From assembly GCA_012839095.1 (NCBI GenBank), contig DUOA01000024.1, positions 31,533 to 95,532 on the forward strand: DNA of 64,000 nucleotides, read 5' to 3'. This stretch comes from Clostridiales bacterium. Lineage in GTDB: Bacteria > Bacillota > Clostridia > Caldicoprobacterales > DTU083. This document shows positions 18,170 through 27,269 of the stretch, piece by piece (the first letter of the stretch is position 1; every line of letters starts with the position of its first letter). Under the pieces are notes generated by a model. It was not told the DNA's origin, did not search any database, and worked only from the letters and a program-made list of their open reading frames with translations. The position numbers and the translations under genes are program-made.

Positions 18170-18874
18170 TTGAAATCGGTTTCCAGCAACAGGGAATTGA
18201 AGCAAAGGGTAGGTATGAATGCGGCAGATTTCGTTCAGGACGGGATGAAGGTTGGAATCGGCACCGGCTCTACCGTTGCTTTCTTTATAGAGGAGCTCGG
18301 CCGCAGGGTGAAGAGCGGGCTGAATATACTGGGTGTGCCTACCTCCTATGCAGCCAGAATGCTTTGCCTTGAGCATGGCATTCCGGTACAGGACAGCATG
18401 TTGTCCGACCGTCTGGATCTTGCGGTGGACGGAGCTGACGAGATCGATCCTTATCTTAATGCCATAAAGGGAGGAGGGGCAGCTCATTCCTGCGAGAAGA
18501 TAATTGCCAGTATGGCTGATGAGTTTATTCTTATTGCCGATGAGACCAAGCTGGTTTCCTCCCTGTGCAGAAAATTCCCGCTGCCGGTTGAGATAATTCC
18601 CCCGGCGCTTTCTTTTGCCAAAAAGCAAATCCGCCTTTTGGGCGGCACAGCGGAGCTGCGGGGCGCAATTCGCAAGGACGGCCCTGTGATTACCGAAAAC
18701 GGCAATTTCATACTTGACATCCTTTTCTCCGATCCTCCTGAGAATCTGGAAAGGCTTGATGCCGAACTCAAAAAGATTCCCGGCCTCCTTGAAACCGGCC
18801 TTTTTTTGGGGATTGCCAAAAAGGCACTGATAGGTTTTCAGGATAAAGTTGAGCTGCTGCTTCCAAAGGGGTAA
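18170..18874 (+). CDS. rpiA: ribose-5-phosphate isomerase A
   Basis: 234 residues, TTG start with AAGGAGG 7 nt upstream. RpiA signatures: GIGTGSTVAFFIEELG, DGADEID and KGGGAAHSCEKI. It interconverts ribose 5-phosphate and ribulose 5-phosphate in the pentose phosphate pathway. Xylose entering through XylB (58636-60111) also reaches this pathway. In B. subtilis the slot after ywlE holds the unrelated isomerase rpiB (ywlF), so this is a non-homologous exchange. Confidence 0.94.
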   Translation: MKSVSSNRELKQRVGMNAADFVQDGMKVGIGTGSTVAFFIEELGRRVKSGLNILGVPTSYAARMLCLEHGIPVQDSMLSDRLDLAVDGADEIDPYLNAIKGGGAAHSCEKIIASMADEFILIADETKLVSSLCRKFPLPVEIIPPALSFAKKQIRLLGGTAELRGAIRKDGPVITENGNFILDILFSDPPENLERLDAELKKIPGLLETGLFLGIAKKALIGFQDKVELLLPKG

Positions 18875-18991
18875 GTCCTGCTGCAGCACTCCATACCGGT
18901 TAAGTAAAATTGCCGCATATTTCGCATGTCAAATTGCCATACAGGCAAAATATTGATAAATCTATTTAATCCGTACAAAGGGGAGAAGAGA

Positions 18992-19621
18992 ATGTCAAAT
19001 GTTCATGTGATGGATCATCCGCTTATTCAGCACAAGCTGACCCTGATCCGGGACAAGGAGACAGGTGTTAAGGAATTTCGGGAACTGGTGGAGGAGGTTG
19101 CCCTCCTGATGGCCTATGAGGTGTATCGGGATTTGCCTCTGAAGGAAACTGAGGTGGAAACACCTGTCGCAAAAGCTGCCTGTCATGTCATAGCAGGCAA
19201 GAAGCTGGGCATAATACCCATACTTCGGGCCGGTCTGGGAATGGTTGACGGCATGACCAGGCTGATACCCTCTGCCAAGGTAGGCCATATCGGTCTGTAC
19301 CGGGATCCGGACACCCTGGAACCTGTGGAGTATTACTGCAAGCTTCCATCCGATATTCATGAAAGGGACCTGATTGTTGTAGACCCCATGCTGGCTACAG
19401 GCGGCTCTGCTTCAGCTGCTATCCGCTTTCTGAAGCAGAGGGGTGCAAGAAGCATAAAGATGGTCTGCCTGATTGCTGCTCCGGAAGGAATAGCACGGCT
19501 TAAGCAGGATCACGATGATATTGATATTTTTGTGGCTGCGGTTGACGAGAAACTTAACAGTCACGGCTATATCGTCCCGGGCCTTGGAGATGCCGGCGAT
19601 CGGTTATTTGGAACAAAGTAA
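18992..19621 (+). CDS. upp: uracil phosphoribosyltransferase
   Basis: 209 residues from ATG 18992 (AAAGGGGAG upstream). An upstream in-frame ATG at 18926 has no ribosome site. Motifs: [12 protein letters not shown] and the PRPP loop [11 protein letters not shown], with the uracil-binding C-terminus [16 protein letters not shown]. It makes UMP from uracil and PRPP (pyrimidine salvage, cytosol). PRPP is made by Prs, encoded at 29019-29975. The gene ends the block and has a terminator. Confidence 0.97.
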   Translation: MSNVHVMDHPLIQHKLTLIRDKETGVKEFRELVEEVALLMAYEVYRDLPLKETEVETPVAKAACHVIAGKKLGIIPILRAGLGMVDGMTRLIPSAKVGHIGLYRDPDTLEPVEYYCKLPSDIHERDLIVVDPMLATGGSASAAIRFLKQRGARSIKMVCLIAAPEGIARLKQDHDDIDIFVAAVDEKLNSHGYIVPGLGDAGDRLFGTK

Positions 19622-19665
19622 CGGAAGTTAAGTCTGAAAAATTAAAAATTGACACAGTATACAGA

Positions 19666-19697
19666 GCTCTGCCTGATATGTAAGGCAGGGCTTTTTT
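19666..19697 (+). terminator. terminator after upp
   Basis: GCTCTGCCT (19666-19674) pairs with AGGCAGGGC (19683-19691) with one wobble, followed by TTTTTT. Confidence 0.8.
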
Positions 19698-19825
19698 GTC
19701 TTCATTTGAAGGTATATACCCGGCAGATATATACATTTCAGAATGACTTGATGTAACTTATTCAGGTATACACAAAAGAAGATCAGGTAATAATTGAGAT
19801 AGGCGATTAAACGGTGAGGTGTATT

Positions 19826-20614
19826 ATGAAAAGACATTATCTGTTCTCTCTTGCTTTATTGCTGCTTATATCGTTTTTGCTCTGCTCCCCCGCTTTACTG
19901 CAAAATTATGAAAATGCTGCCCTGGCTGCCCCCCCGGACCTGGTGCGGGAGGAAATCAGACGGCAGCTTGGCGGTTTGGGGGGTAAACTTATTGAGACCC
20001 GGATAAAGGGATGGGTACTCTGCAATCATGAGTATAGACAGCTGCCGGAATTGTCGGAAAAGGTGCTGATGTTTCCGCCCTTTACAGACAAAGAGGCGCA
20101 GGTTCAAATGCACAGGGGACAAGTACAAAATTCCTTGCAGGCAGAGATAGCTGTGTCAGAGAATGATGCGGTCTGTACCCTTGCCCTGCACAGCAGTATT
20201 CTGCCGGTAAACGGATCAGAGACATATAAAACATGGGTATCCATGGAGGTTGTGTTGAATTCTGACTCCACAGCTTTGGAAGGCAGGATATTTGAAGAAG
20301 TTAAAGATATACTGGGGCAGTTCGGTGATAATCCCTTTGTTGGGACGACCTACACGGCTGTCATTCCCGGAAGATTACAGAAGGCGGAAATGGAGCGGAT
20401 AGGGAGAAAGGTTTTTTCCGGTTTGGACGCAACGATTACGGAGATGAGCGCCGATGCTGAATGGATTAGTCTGACCGGATACAGCAGCCTCATCGGGGGC
20501 GGGCTGACTTCAGAACAGGGATGTTTCAATCTCAATGCCGCCCTCCGTTATCGTTCCTATGAAGGAAGTACCTATATCCTGCTGGGTACCCCTGTAATCC
20601 TCATGCCATACTAA
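19826..20614 (+). CDS. ywmB: YwmB family protein
   Basis: 262 residues from ATG 19826 (GGTGAGGTG 19813-19821). A signal peptide (about 3-30) is followed by a soluble extracytoplasmic domain with IKGWVLCNHEYR and a C-terminal LTGYSSLIGG. The family is recognised by position and length: B. subtilis has ywmB-murAA-spoIID-spoIIQ, the same order as here. Function is unknown. Sequence identity alone would not suffice for me to name it; the synteny carries the call. Confidence 0.75.
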   Translation: MKRHYLFSLALLLLISFLLCSPALLQNYENAALAAPPDLVREEIRRQLGGLGGKLIETRIKGWVLCNHEYRQLPELSEKVLMFPPFTDKEAQVQMHRGQVQNSLQAEIAVSENDAVCTLALHSSILPVNGSETYKTWVSMEVVLNSDSTALEGRIFEEVKDILGQFGDNPFVGTTYTAVIPGRLQKAEMERIGRKVFSGLDATITEMSADAEWISLTGYSSLIGGGLTSEQGCFNLNAALRYRSYEGSTYILLGTPVILMPY

Positions 20615-20663
20615 GAAACACTCGGGCGGGTAACACAAAATGGAATGACAGGAGCGTGAATTT

Positions 20664-21950
20664 ATGGCCTGTTTCTGGATCAGCGGCAAGGGGCCTTTAA
20701 AAGGAAAGGTTACCGTCAATGGCTCCAAAAATGCCGTACTGCCCATCATGGCAGCCTCTTTGCTTACGGATGGCAGCTGCATGCTGGAGGATGTTCCCGG
20801 ACTGGAGGATGTCCATGTCATGTGTGAGCTGCTGGAGCATTTTGGATGCATGCTGAGGCGGAAGAATAAAAGCCTGCACATAAATAACAATCGAGTCCGG
20901 CCGGCACCTGCACCCTATGATTTGGTCAGGAAAATGCGGGCTTCTTTTCTGGTCATGGGGCCCATGCTTACGCGATTCGGCAGGGTAAAGATTTCCCTGC
21001 CCGGCGGGTGTGCCATCGGAACCCGGCCCATAGATCTGCACCTGAAAGGACTTGCCGCCATGGGGGCGGACATAACCCTGGGGCACGGATACATTGAAGC
21101 CCGTGCGGAAAAGCTGACCGGCGGCATGGTATACCTGGATTTCCCCAGCGTCGGGGCAACGGAAAACATTATGATGGCAGCTTCATTGGCTGACGGTCTT
21201 ACCACCATAGAAAATGCGGCAGAGGAGCCGGAAGTAATAGATTTGGCCAACTTCATCAACTCCATGGGAGGACATGTGAGAGGAGCCGGAACTGATACAG
21301 TCAGGATAGAAGGGGTGAAGGAGCTGAAGGGCTGCAGTCACACCATAATTCCCGATCGGATTGAAGCAGGCACCTTCATGGTGGCGGCAGCCATAACCGG
21401 AGGGGATATAACCCTTGCCAATGTAATTTGCGAACACCTTCGCCCGGTAGAAGCCAAATTGAGAGAAACGGGAGTAATGATTGACAGGACCGAAGAGGGT
21501 TTACGGGTGCATGGCAGCGGCTGCCGTCCCGTCAATCTGAAAACCCTGCCCCACCCGGGTTTTCCGACTGATATGCAGGCGCCCATGATGGCTTTGATGT
21601 GTACCCTGCCGGGAATCAGCATGATAACGGAAACCGTGTTTGAAAACCGGTTCATGCATGTCAGTGAACTTAAAAGGCTGGGAGCCAGAATCACAATCGA
21701 AGGGCGCAGTGCCATTGTGGAAGGTGTGGGGCGTCTTCAGGGTGCAGAAGTGAAGGCCACGGACCTGCGGGCCGGTGCCGCGCTGATTCTGGCAGGCCTG
21801 GCTGCGGACGGGGTAACCAGGGTAATGGATATTCATCATATTGAACGAGGATACGAAGGCATTGAAGAAAAACTGAGATCCCTTGGTGCTGAAATTGAGC
21901 GAAGGCCGTGCCTTGGGCATGAAAAAGCCGGATGGAGTCTCAAGGCATAA
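20664..21950 (+). CDS. murA: UDP-N-acetylglucosamine 1-carboxyvinyltransferase
   Basis: 428 residues. It transfers enolpyruvate from PEP to UDP-GlcNAc, the first committed step of peptidoglycan synthesis. Seen: GSKNAVLPI with Lys22/Asn23, [14 protein letters not shown] with the fosfomycin-sensitive catalytic Cys116, and [15 protein letters not shown]. Length and layout (two EPT domains) are normal. ATG with GGAGCG upstream. Its substrate UDP-GlcNAc depends on glmU, which is unusual in this window (27703-29022). Confidence 0.96.
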   Translation: MACFWISGKGPLKGKVTVNGSKNAVLPIMAASLLTDGSCMLEDVPGLEDVHVMCELLEHFGCMLRRKNKSLHINNNRVRPAPAPYDLVRKMRASFLVMGPMLTRFGRVKISLPGGCAIGTRPIDLHLKGLAAMGADITLGHGYIEARAEKLTGGMVYLDFPSVGATENIMMAASLADGLTTIENAAEEPEVIDLANFINSMGGHVRGAGTDTVRIEGVKELKGCSHTIIPDRIEAGTFMVAAAITGGDITLANVICEHLRPVEAKLRETGVMIDRTEEGLRVHGSGCRPVNLKTLPHPGFPTDMQAPMMALMCTLPGISMITETVFENRFMHVSELKRLGARITIEGRSAIVEGVGRLQGAEVKATDLRAGAALILAGLAADGVTRVMDIHHIERGYEGIEEKLRSLGAEIERRPCLGHEKAGWSLKA

Positions 21951-22025
21951 AATGGCCGGTTCTAAAGCCGGCCTGCCGCTCATAAAATGGTTAAGTACAT
22001 TAAAGAAGAAATGAGGGATCGACAC

Positions 22026-23045
22026 ATGATATCCAGGACAAACGCACTCCTGTTTGGGATTTTGGTAATATTGCTGTCTGCTTCCATACTGACCGGAATT
22101 TTCAGCAGGGATATCCCGGAGGATAAGGAACCCGGCAAATCGGATGATCCGAATGAAATCATTATTACACCTGTTAAAAATGACAATTCAGAAGAATTAA
22201 TCATATCCTTGTATAATCATTGGGAAAAGAAACTGGTTAAAATCTCCTTGGAAGAGTATCTGACAGGGGTACTGGCAGGTGAAATGCCTGCTTCCTATGA
22301 GATGGAAGCCTTAAAGGCCCAGGCGGTGGCTGCCAGAACCCTGGTGGTCTATCAGCTCCCTGCCTACGGGGGCAGGGGCTGCAGCCGGCATGACGGAGCG
22401 GATGTCTGCAGTTCCTATGCCCATTGCCAGGAATGGATTTCCAGGGAGCAGATGCGCAGAAACTGGGGGGAGGATTTTGAGAGTAATTTCAAGAGGATTG
22501 AGCAGGCAGTTCAGGAAACCAAAGGGCAGATCATGACTTACCAGGGAAAGGCAATTGAGGTTTTCTATCATTCCACCAGCAACGGCAGGACTGAAGATGT
22601 AAGAGAGGTTTTCTCCAACTCCCTGCCCTATTATACCTCGGTGGAAAGCATTGGGGAGGAAAACGGCCCTATGTTTGAGGGAAGTGTAACTCTGACAAAC
22701 AAGAAGTTTGCCGAAGTGTTTAAATCCAGATACGGCATTAAGCTTAATCCCGATAATCTGGCTTCTCAGATAAAAATCGACGGATATACCGACAGCGGGC
22801 GAATCCGGACTATCACCGTGGGAGGAAAGAAGCTTAAGGCAACTGAGTTTCGTCTCTTGTACGGGCTTAATTCCACAGACATCACCTTTGTCTTTGGAAA
22901 GGATACCATCACCATGAAGACCAGGGGATTCGGACATGGTGTCGGCATGAGTCAGGTAGGGGCTCATCAGATGGCAGGAAGGGGCAGCAGTTATAAGGAG
23001 ATTCTGCAGCATTATTACCGCGGGGTTGAAATAACCCACTATTAA
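22026..23045 (+). CDS. spoIID: stage II sporulation protein D
   Basis: 339 residues from ATG 22026 (GAGGG 8 nt upstream); B. subtilis SpoIID has 343. Membrane anchor at about 7-26, then the SpoIID/LytB domain. GVLAGEMPASYE holds the catalytic Glu86 (Glu88 in B. subtilis), and GCSRHDGADVCSS holds a cysteine pair found in zinc-binding SpoIID proteins. GFGHGVGMSQVGAHQMA lies near the C-terminus. It is a lytic transglycosylase that works with SpoIIP and SpoIIM in engulfment. It lies 75 nt after murA. Confidence 0.95.
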   Translation: MISRTNALLFGILVILLSASILTGIFSRDIPEDKEPGKSDDPNEIIITPVKNDNSEELIISLYNHWEKKLVKISLEEYLTGVLAGEMPASYEMEALKAQAVAARTLVVYQLPAYGGRGCSRHDGADVCSSYAHCQEWISREQMRRNWGEDFESNFKRIEQAVQETKGQIMTYQGKAIEVFYHSTSNGRTEDVREVFSNSLPYYTSVESIGEENGPMFEGSVTLTNKKFAEVFKSRYGIKLNPDNLASQIKIDGYTDSGRIRTITVGGKKLKATEFRLLYGLNSTDITFVFGKDTITMKTRGFGHGVGMSQVGAHQMAGRGSSYKEILQHYYRGVEITHY

Positions 23046-23080
23046 AACAATATTAAATGTATACATCCGGAGCTTCCACT

Positions 23081-23108
23081 GTATACTTGCCTGAAAAGTG
23101 GCAATAAT
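23081..23108 (+). promoter_or_regulatory. candidate sigma-F promoter for spoIIQ
   Basis: GTATA (23081-23085) and GGCAATAAT (23100-23108), 14 nt apart, resemble the sigma-F -35 and GGnnAnAnT -10 elements. spoIIQ is a classical forespore sigma-F gene in B. subtilis. The initiation codon follows 22 nt after the -10. Confidence 0.45.
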
Positions 23109-23130
23109 ATCAGTGGAGGTGTGGAAAACA

Positions 23131-23976
23131 ATGGGAAAAGAAGCATTTATACAAAAGCTGAAAGAAGCCTTCAGCATTGAAAGGATCAGAGCTTTCATTG
23201 ATAAGTTTGGATTCTATCTGATTCTGCTGATTTGTCTGGCCATCATCGGGGCGACAGCCTTCCTGACGCAGAAGGGCAGTCCCGGAGACAGGACGGACGA
23301 TCCCCTGTACGGAGAGGAACAAAGCCCATCCGATATTCCGGTGGAGGGAGAAGGGCCTGACAAGGATGAGCCGGATAAAATTGACATTATTATTACTGAT
23401 GTTACCGGAGAAGAAGATCAGGCACCCCTGCCCGTTAAGACAGATGATGAAGAAGCATTAGAGGAGACGGACATATCAGAGGGGAAGCCGGATGATTCAG
23501 CAGCTGAGACAAATACTGATACCGACTCTGTTCCTGTTTCCTCCGAGGACAACTCCGGTCAGTCTGTTGTCATGGAGATGCCTGTAGAGGGCGAAATTAT
23601 GCGGCCTTATGCCATGGATGTACTGGTATTTTCCCCCACCCTGAAGGAATGGACCACTCATGCAGGCGTGGATTTGGCAGGGGCTCCCGGAGATGAAGTG
23701 AGGGCAGCACTGGACGGCCTGGTGGAGAGCATAGAGGAAGACCCGCTTCGGGGCATAGTCATTACGCTGGCCCATGAAAACGATCTGAAGACAGTATATA
23801 TGGGTCTGTCAACAGGGGACATGGTTCAACCGGGCCAGAGCGTGAAGAAGGGGCAGGTTATCTCCGGTATCGGAAGAACCGCAGCCTTTGAAATCATTGA
23901 TGATCCCCATCTGCATTTTGAGGTGCTGCTGAATGGAGAGAATCAGGATCCCATGGATTATTTAAATCACAAATAA
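23131..23976 (+). CDS. spoIIQ: SpoIIQ-like forespore M23 (LytM) protein
   Basis: 281 residues from ATG 23131 (GTGGAGGTG upstream). One membrane segment at about 24-43, an acidic linker (about 45-150) and a C-terminal M23 domain. THAGVDLAGAPGD holds the HxxxD metal pair and DPHLHFEV the HxH pair, so the zinc site looks complete, as in clostridial SpoIIQ and unlike B. subtilis SpoIIQ. SpoIIQ sits in the forespore membrane and binds SpoIIIAH across the intermembrane space. Its position after spoIID and before spoIIID supports the name over a generic M23 peptidase. Confidence 0.85.
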   Translation: MGKEAFIQKLKEAFSIERIRAFIDKFGFYLILLICLAIIGATAFLTQKGSPGDRTDDPLYGEEQSPSDIPVEGEGPDKDEPDKIDIIITDVTGEEDQAPLPVKTDDEEALEETDISEGKPDDSAAETNTDTDSVPVSSEDNSGQSVVMEMPVEGEIMRPYAMDVLVFSPTLKEWTTHAGVDLAGAPGDEVRAALDGLVESIEEDPLRGIVITLAHENDLKTVYMGLSTGDMVQPGQSVKKGQVISGIGRTAAFEIIDDPHLHFEVLLNGENQDPMDYLNHK

Positions 23977-24014
23977 CAGATCCATAAGTTTCGTAATTTA
24001 CATTGGATAAGAAA

Positions 24015-24069
24015 GGGACAAATGACAAGGACGTTGTAACAGACGTCCATTTTTGTACTCATTTGTCCC
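24015..24069. repeat. nested palindrome, REP/MITE-like
   Basis: GGGACAAATGA (24015-24025) and TCATTTGTCCC (24059-24069) are perfect 11-bp inverted repeats. Between them, GGACGT (24029-24034) and ACGTCC (24043-24048) form a second stem, followed by ATTTTTG. The GGGACAAA...TTTGTCCC ends resemble small mobile palindromes spread in some bacterial genomes. It could also work as a terminator for the spoIIQ transcript. Confidence 0.6.
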
Positions 24070-24226
24070 AATTTGCTTCAGACAGCTTTAATTTATTTAT
24101 TTCATTCTATATCATTCCCTTTCTGCATAATTATTTAAATATATAAAGCCGCAGTGCCGGAGAAGCCGGGCTGAGCCTGTCAGTCCGTGATCTTCCGGGA
24201 CTGATATTGTTAGGGGGGAATCGATT

Positions 24227-24487
24227 TTGAAGGATTACATTGAGGAAAGGGCTGTAGAAATAGCAAACTACATTATCGAATCGAAGGCTACCGTGCGGGA
24301 AGCTGCCAAGGTCTTCAAAGTGAGTAAAAGTACCGTGCATAAGGATGTGTCGGAACGCCTTCCGAGAATAAACCCCAATATTGCAGATGAAGTAAGAAAA
24401 GTACTGGAACAGAATAAAGCGGAGAGACACATAAGAGGAGGCAGGGCAACCCGCATGAAATATAAGTCGTCCGGCAGAATGGAGTAA
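24227..24487 (+). CDS. spoIIID: sporulation transcriptional regulator SpoIIID
   Basis: 86 residues, TTG start after GGGGGG (24212-24217). The helix-turn-helix is at about 22-42 (TVREAAKVFKVSKSTVHKDV), followed by basic residues. SpoIIID is a small mother-cell DNA-binding protein that switches expression between the sigma-E and sigma-K stages. B. subtilis SpoIIID has 93 residues. The order spoIIQ-spoIIID-mbl is as in B. subtilis. A terminator follows. Confidence 0.95.
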   Translation: MKDYIEERAVEIANYIIESKATVREAAKVFKVSKSTVHKDVSERLPRINPNIADEVRKVLEQNKAERHIRGGRATRMKYKSSGRME

Positions 24488-24540
24488 TACCCCCTTGATG
24501 ATAACAGCAGTGAAGAGGATGATACTCAGAAAAATATGAC

Positions 24541-24576
24541 AAGAAAAACATGGTAAAACAGACCGTGTTTTTCTTT
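24541..24576 (+). terminator. terminator after spoIIID
   Basis: AAGAAAAACATGG (24541-24553) pairs with CCGTGTTTTTCTT (24563-24575) with one wobble; the T-rich 3' arm acts as T tract. Confidence 0.65.
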
Positions 24577-24687
24577 GTGAAAAAAGAGGAATTTCAGGAA
24601 AAAGGGAGAATTATATCAATAAATTTGCCATTAGGACCGGGGCACATCAGAATTTGCAAATAGGCAACAGGAAAGGAAAGATTATAG

Positions 24688-25722
24688 TTGTTGGGATTCA
24701 GGGATATCGGTATAGATTTGGGGACTTCCACCGTTTTGGTATATCTGAAAGGCAAGGGGATTGTACTGAAGGAGCCTTCGGTCATTTCCATAGATGAAAA
24801 AACCGGCCAGATATTGGCGGTAGGGGAAGAAGCACGCAGGATGCTGGGCAGGACACCCGGTAATATCAGAGCCATCCGCCCCCTGTCCGAGGGCGTTATA
24901 TCGGACTATGAAATAACGGAAAAAATGCTAAAGTATTTTCTTAAGAAGGTGACAGGAAAAGGCCTTTTCGGCAAGCCCCGGGTTGTCATCTGTGTTCCCA
25001 GCGGAGTCACCGAGGTGGAAAAACGGGCTGTGCTGGATGCAGCAGCCGAAGCAGGCGCAGGGAGGATATTTCTTATAGAAGAGCCCATAGCGGCTGCCAT
25101 AGGTGCCGGGCTGGATATATCCAAGGCATGCGGCCACATGGTGGTGGACATCGGAGGGGGTACCACCGATGTGGCAGTTATTTCCCTTGGCGGTGCGGTT
25201 CTCTCAGAAACCATCAAGACAGCGGGGAATAATTTTGATGATGCCATAGTAAGATATATGCGTAAGAAGTACAACCTGTTCATAGGCGAAAGAACAGCCG
25301 AGGACATGAAAATAACCATTGGCTCCGCCTATCCGAGAAAGGAGCAGGTCTCCATGGAAGTAACAGGCAGGAACCTCATATCCGGTCTTCCCAGGACCAT
25401 CACGGTTACTTCTGAGGAAATGATTGAAGCCCTGGAGGAACCGGTGGAGGACATCGTGGACTGCATTCATTCGGTGCTGGAGCGTACCCCGCCCGAGCTG
25501 GCTTCCGATATCAGCGAATACGGCATATGCATGACAGGCGGCGGAGCCTTGCTCTATGGGTTTGACAAGCTTCTTCAGGAGCGCACCAGGATAGCGGTGT
25601 ATGTGGCAGAATATGCAGCAGCATGTGTTGCCCTTGGAACCGGCAAAGCACTGGAGGCCCTGGATATATATTCCCAGACTGCCGTGTTCGAGCACCGTAA
25701 GGGAATACCGGTGTCATACTAA
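24688..25722 (+). CDS. mbl: rod-shape protein of the MreB/Mbl family
   Basis: 344 residues, TTG 24688 (or TTG 24691), 7 nt after GGAAAGGAAAG. Actin-fold motifs: [13 protein letters not shown] (phosphate 1), [15 protein letters not shown] (phosphate 2) and [12 protein letters not shown] (adenosine). It forms membrane-bound filaments that guide lateral wall synthesis. Mbl is preferred over MreB because the gene follows spoIIID, as in B. subtilis, and no mreC/mreD follow. fabZ comes 17 nt later. Confidence 0.88.
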   Translation: MLGFRDIGIDLGTSTVLVYLKGKGIVLKEPSVISIDEKTGQILAVGEEARRMLGRTPGNIRAIRPLSEGVISDYEITEKMLKYFLKKVTGKGLFGKPRVVICVPSGVTEVEKRAVLDAAAEAGAGRIFLIEEPIAAAIGAGLDISKACGHMVVDIGGGTTDVAVISLGGAVLSETIKTAGNNFDDAIVRYMRKKYNLFIGERTAEDMKITIGSAYPRKEQVSMEVTGRNLISGLPRTITVTSEEMIEALEEPVEDIVDCIHSVLERTPPELASDISEYGICMTGGGALLYGFDKLLQERTRIAVYVAEYAAACVALGTGKALEALDIYSQTAVFEHRKGIPVSY

Positions 25723-25739
25723 ACAAAAGGAGACTAACC

Positions 25740-26180
25740 ATGAATCTGGATATAAATGAAATTATGGAGCGCATTCCTCATCGTTATCCTTTTTTGCTGG
25801 TGGATCGGGTGACTGAGCTGATACCGGGAAAATCCGCAAAGGGATACAAGAATGTAACCATCAATGAGCCTTTCTTTCAGGGTCACTTTCCGGGTCGTCC
25901 CATCATGCCGGGCGTGCTGATACTGGAAGCACTGGCTCAGCTGGGTGCTGTGATCCTTCTGGGCAGTGAGGAAAACAAGGGCAGACTGGCCCTTTTTACC
26001 GGGATAGACAAGGTTCGTTTCCGCCGGCAGGTGGTGCCGGGGGATCAGCTGCAGCTGGAAGCAGAGCTCATCAGGATGAGGCGCTTAATGGGGAAGGCCG
26101 CTGTCAGGGCCCTGGTGGATGATGAACCGGCGGCAGAAGGGGAAATTATGTTTGCCCTGACCCATCCCTCCTTCCAATAA
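25740..26180 (+). CDS. fabZ: 3-hydroxyacyl-[acyl-carrier-protein] dehydratase
   Basis: 146 residues, ATG with AAAGGAG upstream. Hot-dog fold with [18 protein letters not shown], holding the catalytic His and Glu. It dehydrates 3-hydroxyacyl-ACP in type II fatty acid synthesis. It is close enough to mbl (17 nt) to be cotranscribed, and a terminator follows. Confidence 0.95.
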   Translation: MNLDINEIMERIPHRYPFLLVDRVTELIPGKSAKGYKNVTINEPFFQGHFPGRPIMPGVLILEALAQLGAVILLGSEENKGRLALFTGIDKVRFRRQVVPGDQLQLEAELIRMRRLMGKAAVRALVDDEPAAEGEIMFALTHPSFQ

Positions 26181-26198
26181 ATCAAGCATGGATTTGAC

Positions 26199-26223
26199 AG
26201 CAGCACGAACGCTGCTTTTTTTT
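26199..26223 (+). terminator. terminator after fabZ
   Basis: AGCAGC (26199-26204) and GCTGCT (26211-26216) pair around a 6-nt loop, followed by an eight-T run. Confidence 0.8.
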
Positions 26224-26250
26224 AAGATACTTTGATAAAATATAATCAAA

Positions 26251-26305
26251 TATTTTCGGAATTTTTTAAAATAACATTCGGATTCAGCCCGGCTTATGAT
26301 ATAAT
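26251..26305 (+). promoter_or_regulatory. purR promoter region with PurBox-like elements
   Basis: ATTTTCGGAATTT (26252-26264) fits 12 of 13 positions of the reverse-complement PurBox (AWWGTTCGGWWWT). A weaker TTCGG copy is at 26277-26281, 22 nt later. TATAAT lies at 26300-26305. In B. subtilis PurR represses its own gene through paired boxes, but those are inverted while these are direct, so the assignment is tentative. Confidence 0.35.
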
Positions 26306-26342
26306 AACAGGCAGGAAGAAACTAGACCGAGGGGAGTTGATT

Positions 26343-27167
26343 TTGCTGAAAATCAGAAGAAATGAGAGGATTGCCGCCATGACCCGCATCCTGTGCAGCC
26401 ATCCCAATCAGAGCTATACCTTACAACATTTCAGTGACTTATTTAACTCCGGCAAGTCCACAGTTTGTGAAGATATTGCCATAATACGTGATTCCCTGCT
26501 GGCCTTTAAGCTGGGAGATTTGGAAACCACGGCAGGAGCGGGAGGCGGAGTTCGATTTGTTCCCCTGGCTGATATGGACAGAACCAGGAAATATATAAGA
26601 GAACTCTGCCTGACCCTTTCCGATTCCAACCGCATCCTCCCCGGCGGTTATCTGTATATGAATGATATCCTCCATTCACCTCAGCAAATTCACCGGATTG
26701 GAGAAATCCTGGCAGCCCGTTTTCTGGATTTAAAGCCCGACTTTATCCTTACCGTGGAAACCAAGGGAACCCCGGTGGCCATTATGACTGCCTTTGAGCT
26801 GGGCTGCCCTGTGGTTGTGGCCAGCCGCAACGGCTTGCTGACAGAAGGCCCCCTGGTTAGCATCAACTATGTTTCAGCTTCTTCTCAGCGGATTCAGACC
26901 ATGTCCCTGTCCAAACGTTCGGTCAGGGAAGGCAGCCGGGCTCTTATCATCGACGACTTCATGAAGGGGGGCGGTACCGTCAAAGGGATGATTCAGCTTC
27001 TGAAGGAGTTTAACGTAGAGATAGCAGGCACCGGGGTGGTTATTGCAACAAGGCAGCCTCGGGAAAAGATGGTCAGTGATTATACAGCCCTGATGGTACT
27101 GGAAGAGGTTAACGAAGAGGAAAACAGGGTTAAATTGTCTCCTGCTGACTGGATTTGCTCAGTCTGA
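26343..27167 (+). CDS. purR: purine operon repressor PurR
   Basis: 274 residues from TTG 26343, chosen because GAGGGGAG (26329-26336) is 6 nt upstream. An N-terminal winged helix (about 1-75, LKIRRNERIAAMTR and NSGKSTVCEDI) precedes a phosphoribosyltransferase-fold domain with the PRPP-binding loop ALIIDDFMKGGGTV. PurR represses purine genes and is released by PRPP. B. subtilis PurR has 285 residues. purR-spoVG-glmU-prs matches B. subtilis order, minus yabJ. Confidence 0.94.
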   Translation: MLKIRRNERIAAMTRILCSHPNQSYTLQHFSDLFNSGKSTVCEDIAIIRDSLLAFKLGDLETTAGAGGGVRFVPLADMDRTRKYIRELCLTLSDSNRILPGGYLYMNDILHSPQQIHRIGEILAARFLDLKPDFILTVETKGTPVAIMTAFELGCPVVVASRNGLLTEGPLVSINYVSASSQRIQTMSLSKRSVREGSRALIIDDFMKGGGTVKGMIQLLKEFNVEIAGTGVVIATRQPREKMVSDYTALMVLEEVNEEENRVKLSPADWICSV

Positions 27168-27189
27168 TGTGAAAATATTCAAAAAAATA

Positions 27190-27217
27190 GAAGGAGTATC
27201 CATTTTTTTGGCGAATA
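27190..27217 (+). promoter_or_regulatory. candidate sigma-H promoter for spoVG
   Basis: AAGGAGTA (27191-27198) and GGCGAATA (27210-27217) with an 11-nt spacer match the sigma-H consensus RnAGGAwWW-(11-12)-RnnGAATww except for one base in the -35. spoVG is a classical sigma-H gene in B. subtilis. The GTG start is about 53 nt downstream. Confidence 0.55.
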
Positions 27218-27269
27218 GAGAAAGTATTGAGAATTGCTGCTTGCTATTTGCTGGAAGGTGGTGAACTGG

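Noticed and set aside
18110..18889. 259-codon minus-strand ORF
   Set aside because: Covers rpiA in antisense, which has a full set of motifs and a strong ribosome site.
21954..21973. Terminator after murA
   Set aside because: GGCCGG/CCGGCC hairpin has no T run and spoIID follows closely; possibly only a weak structure.
22311..23198. 295-codon minus-strand ORF
   Set aside because: Antisense across spoIID and into the start of spoIIQ, no family match.
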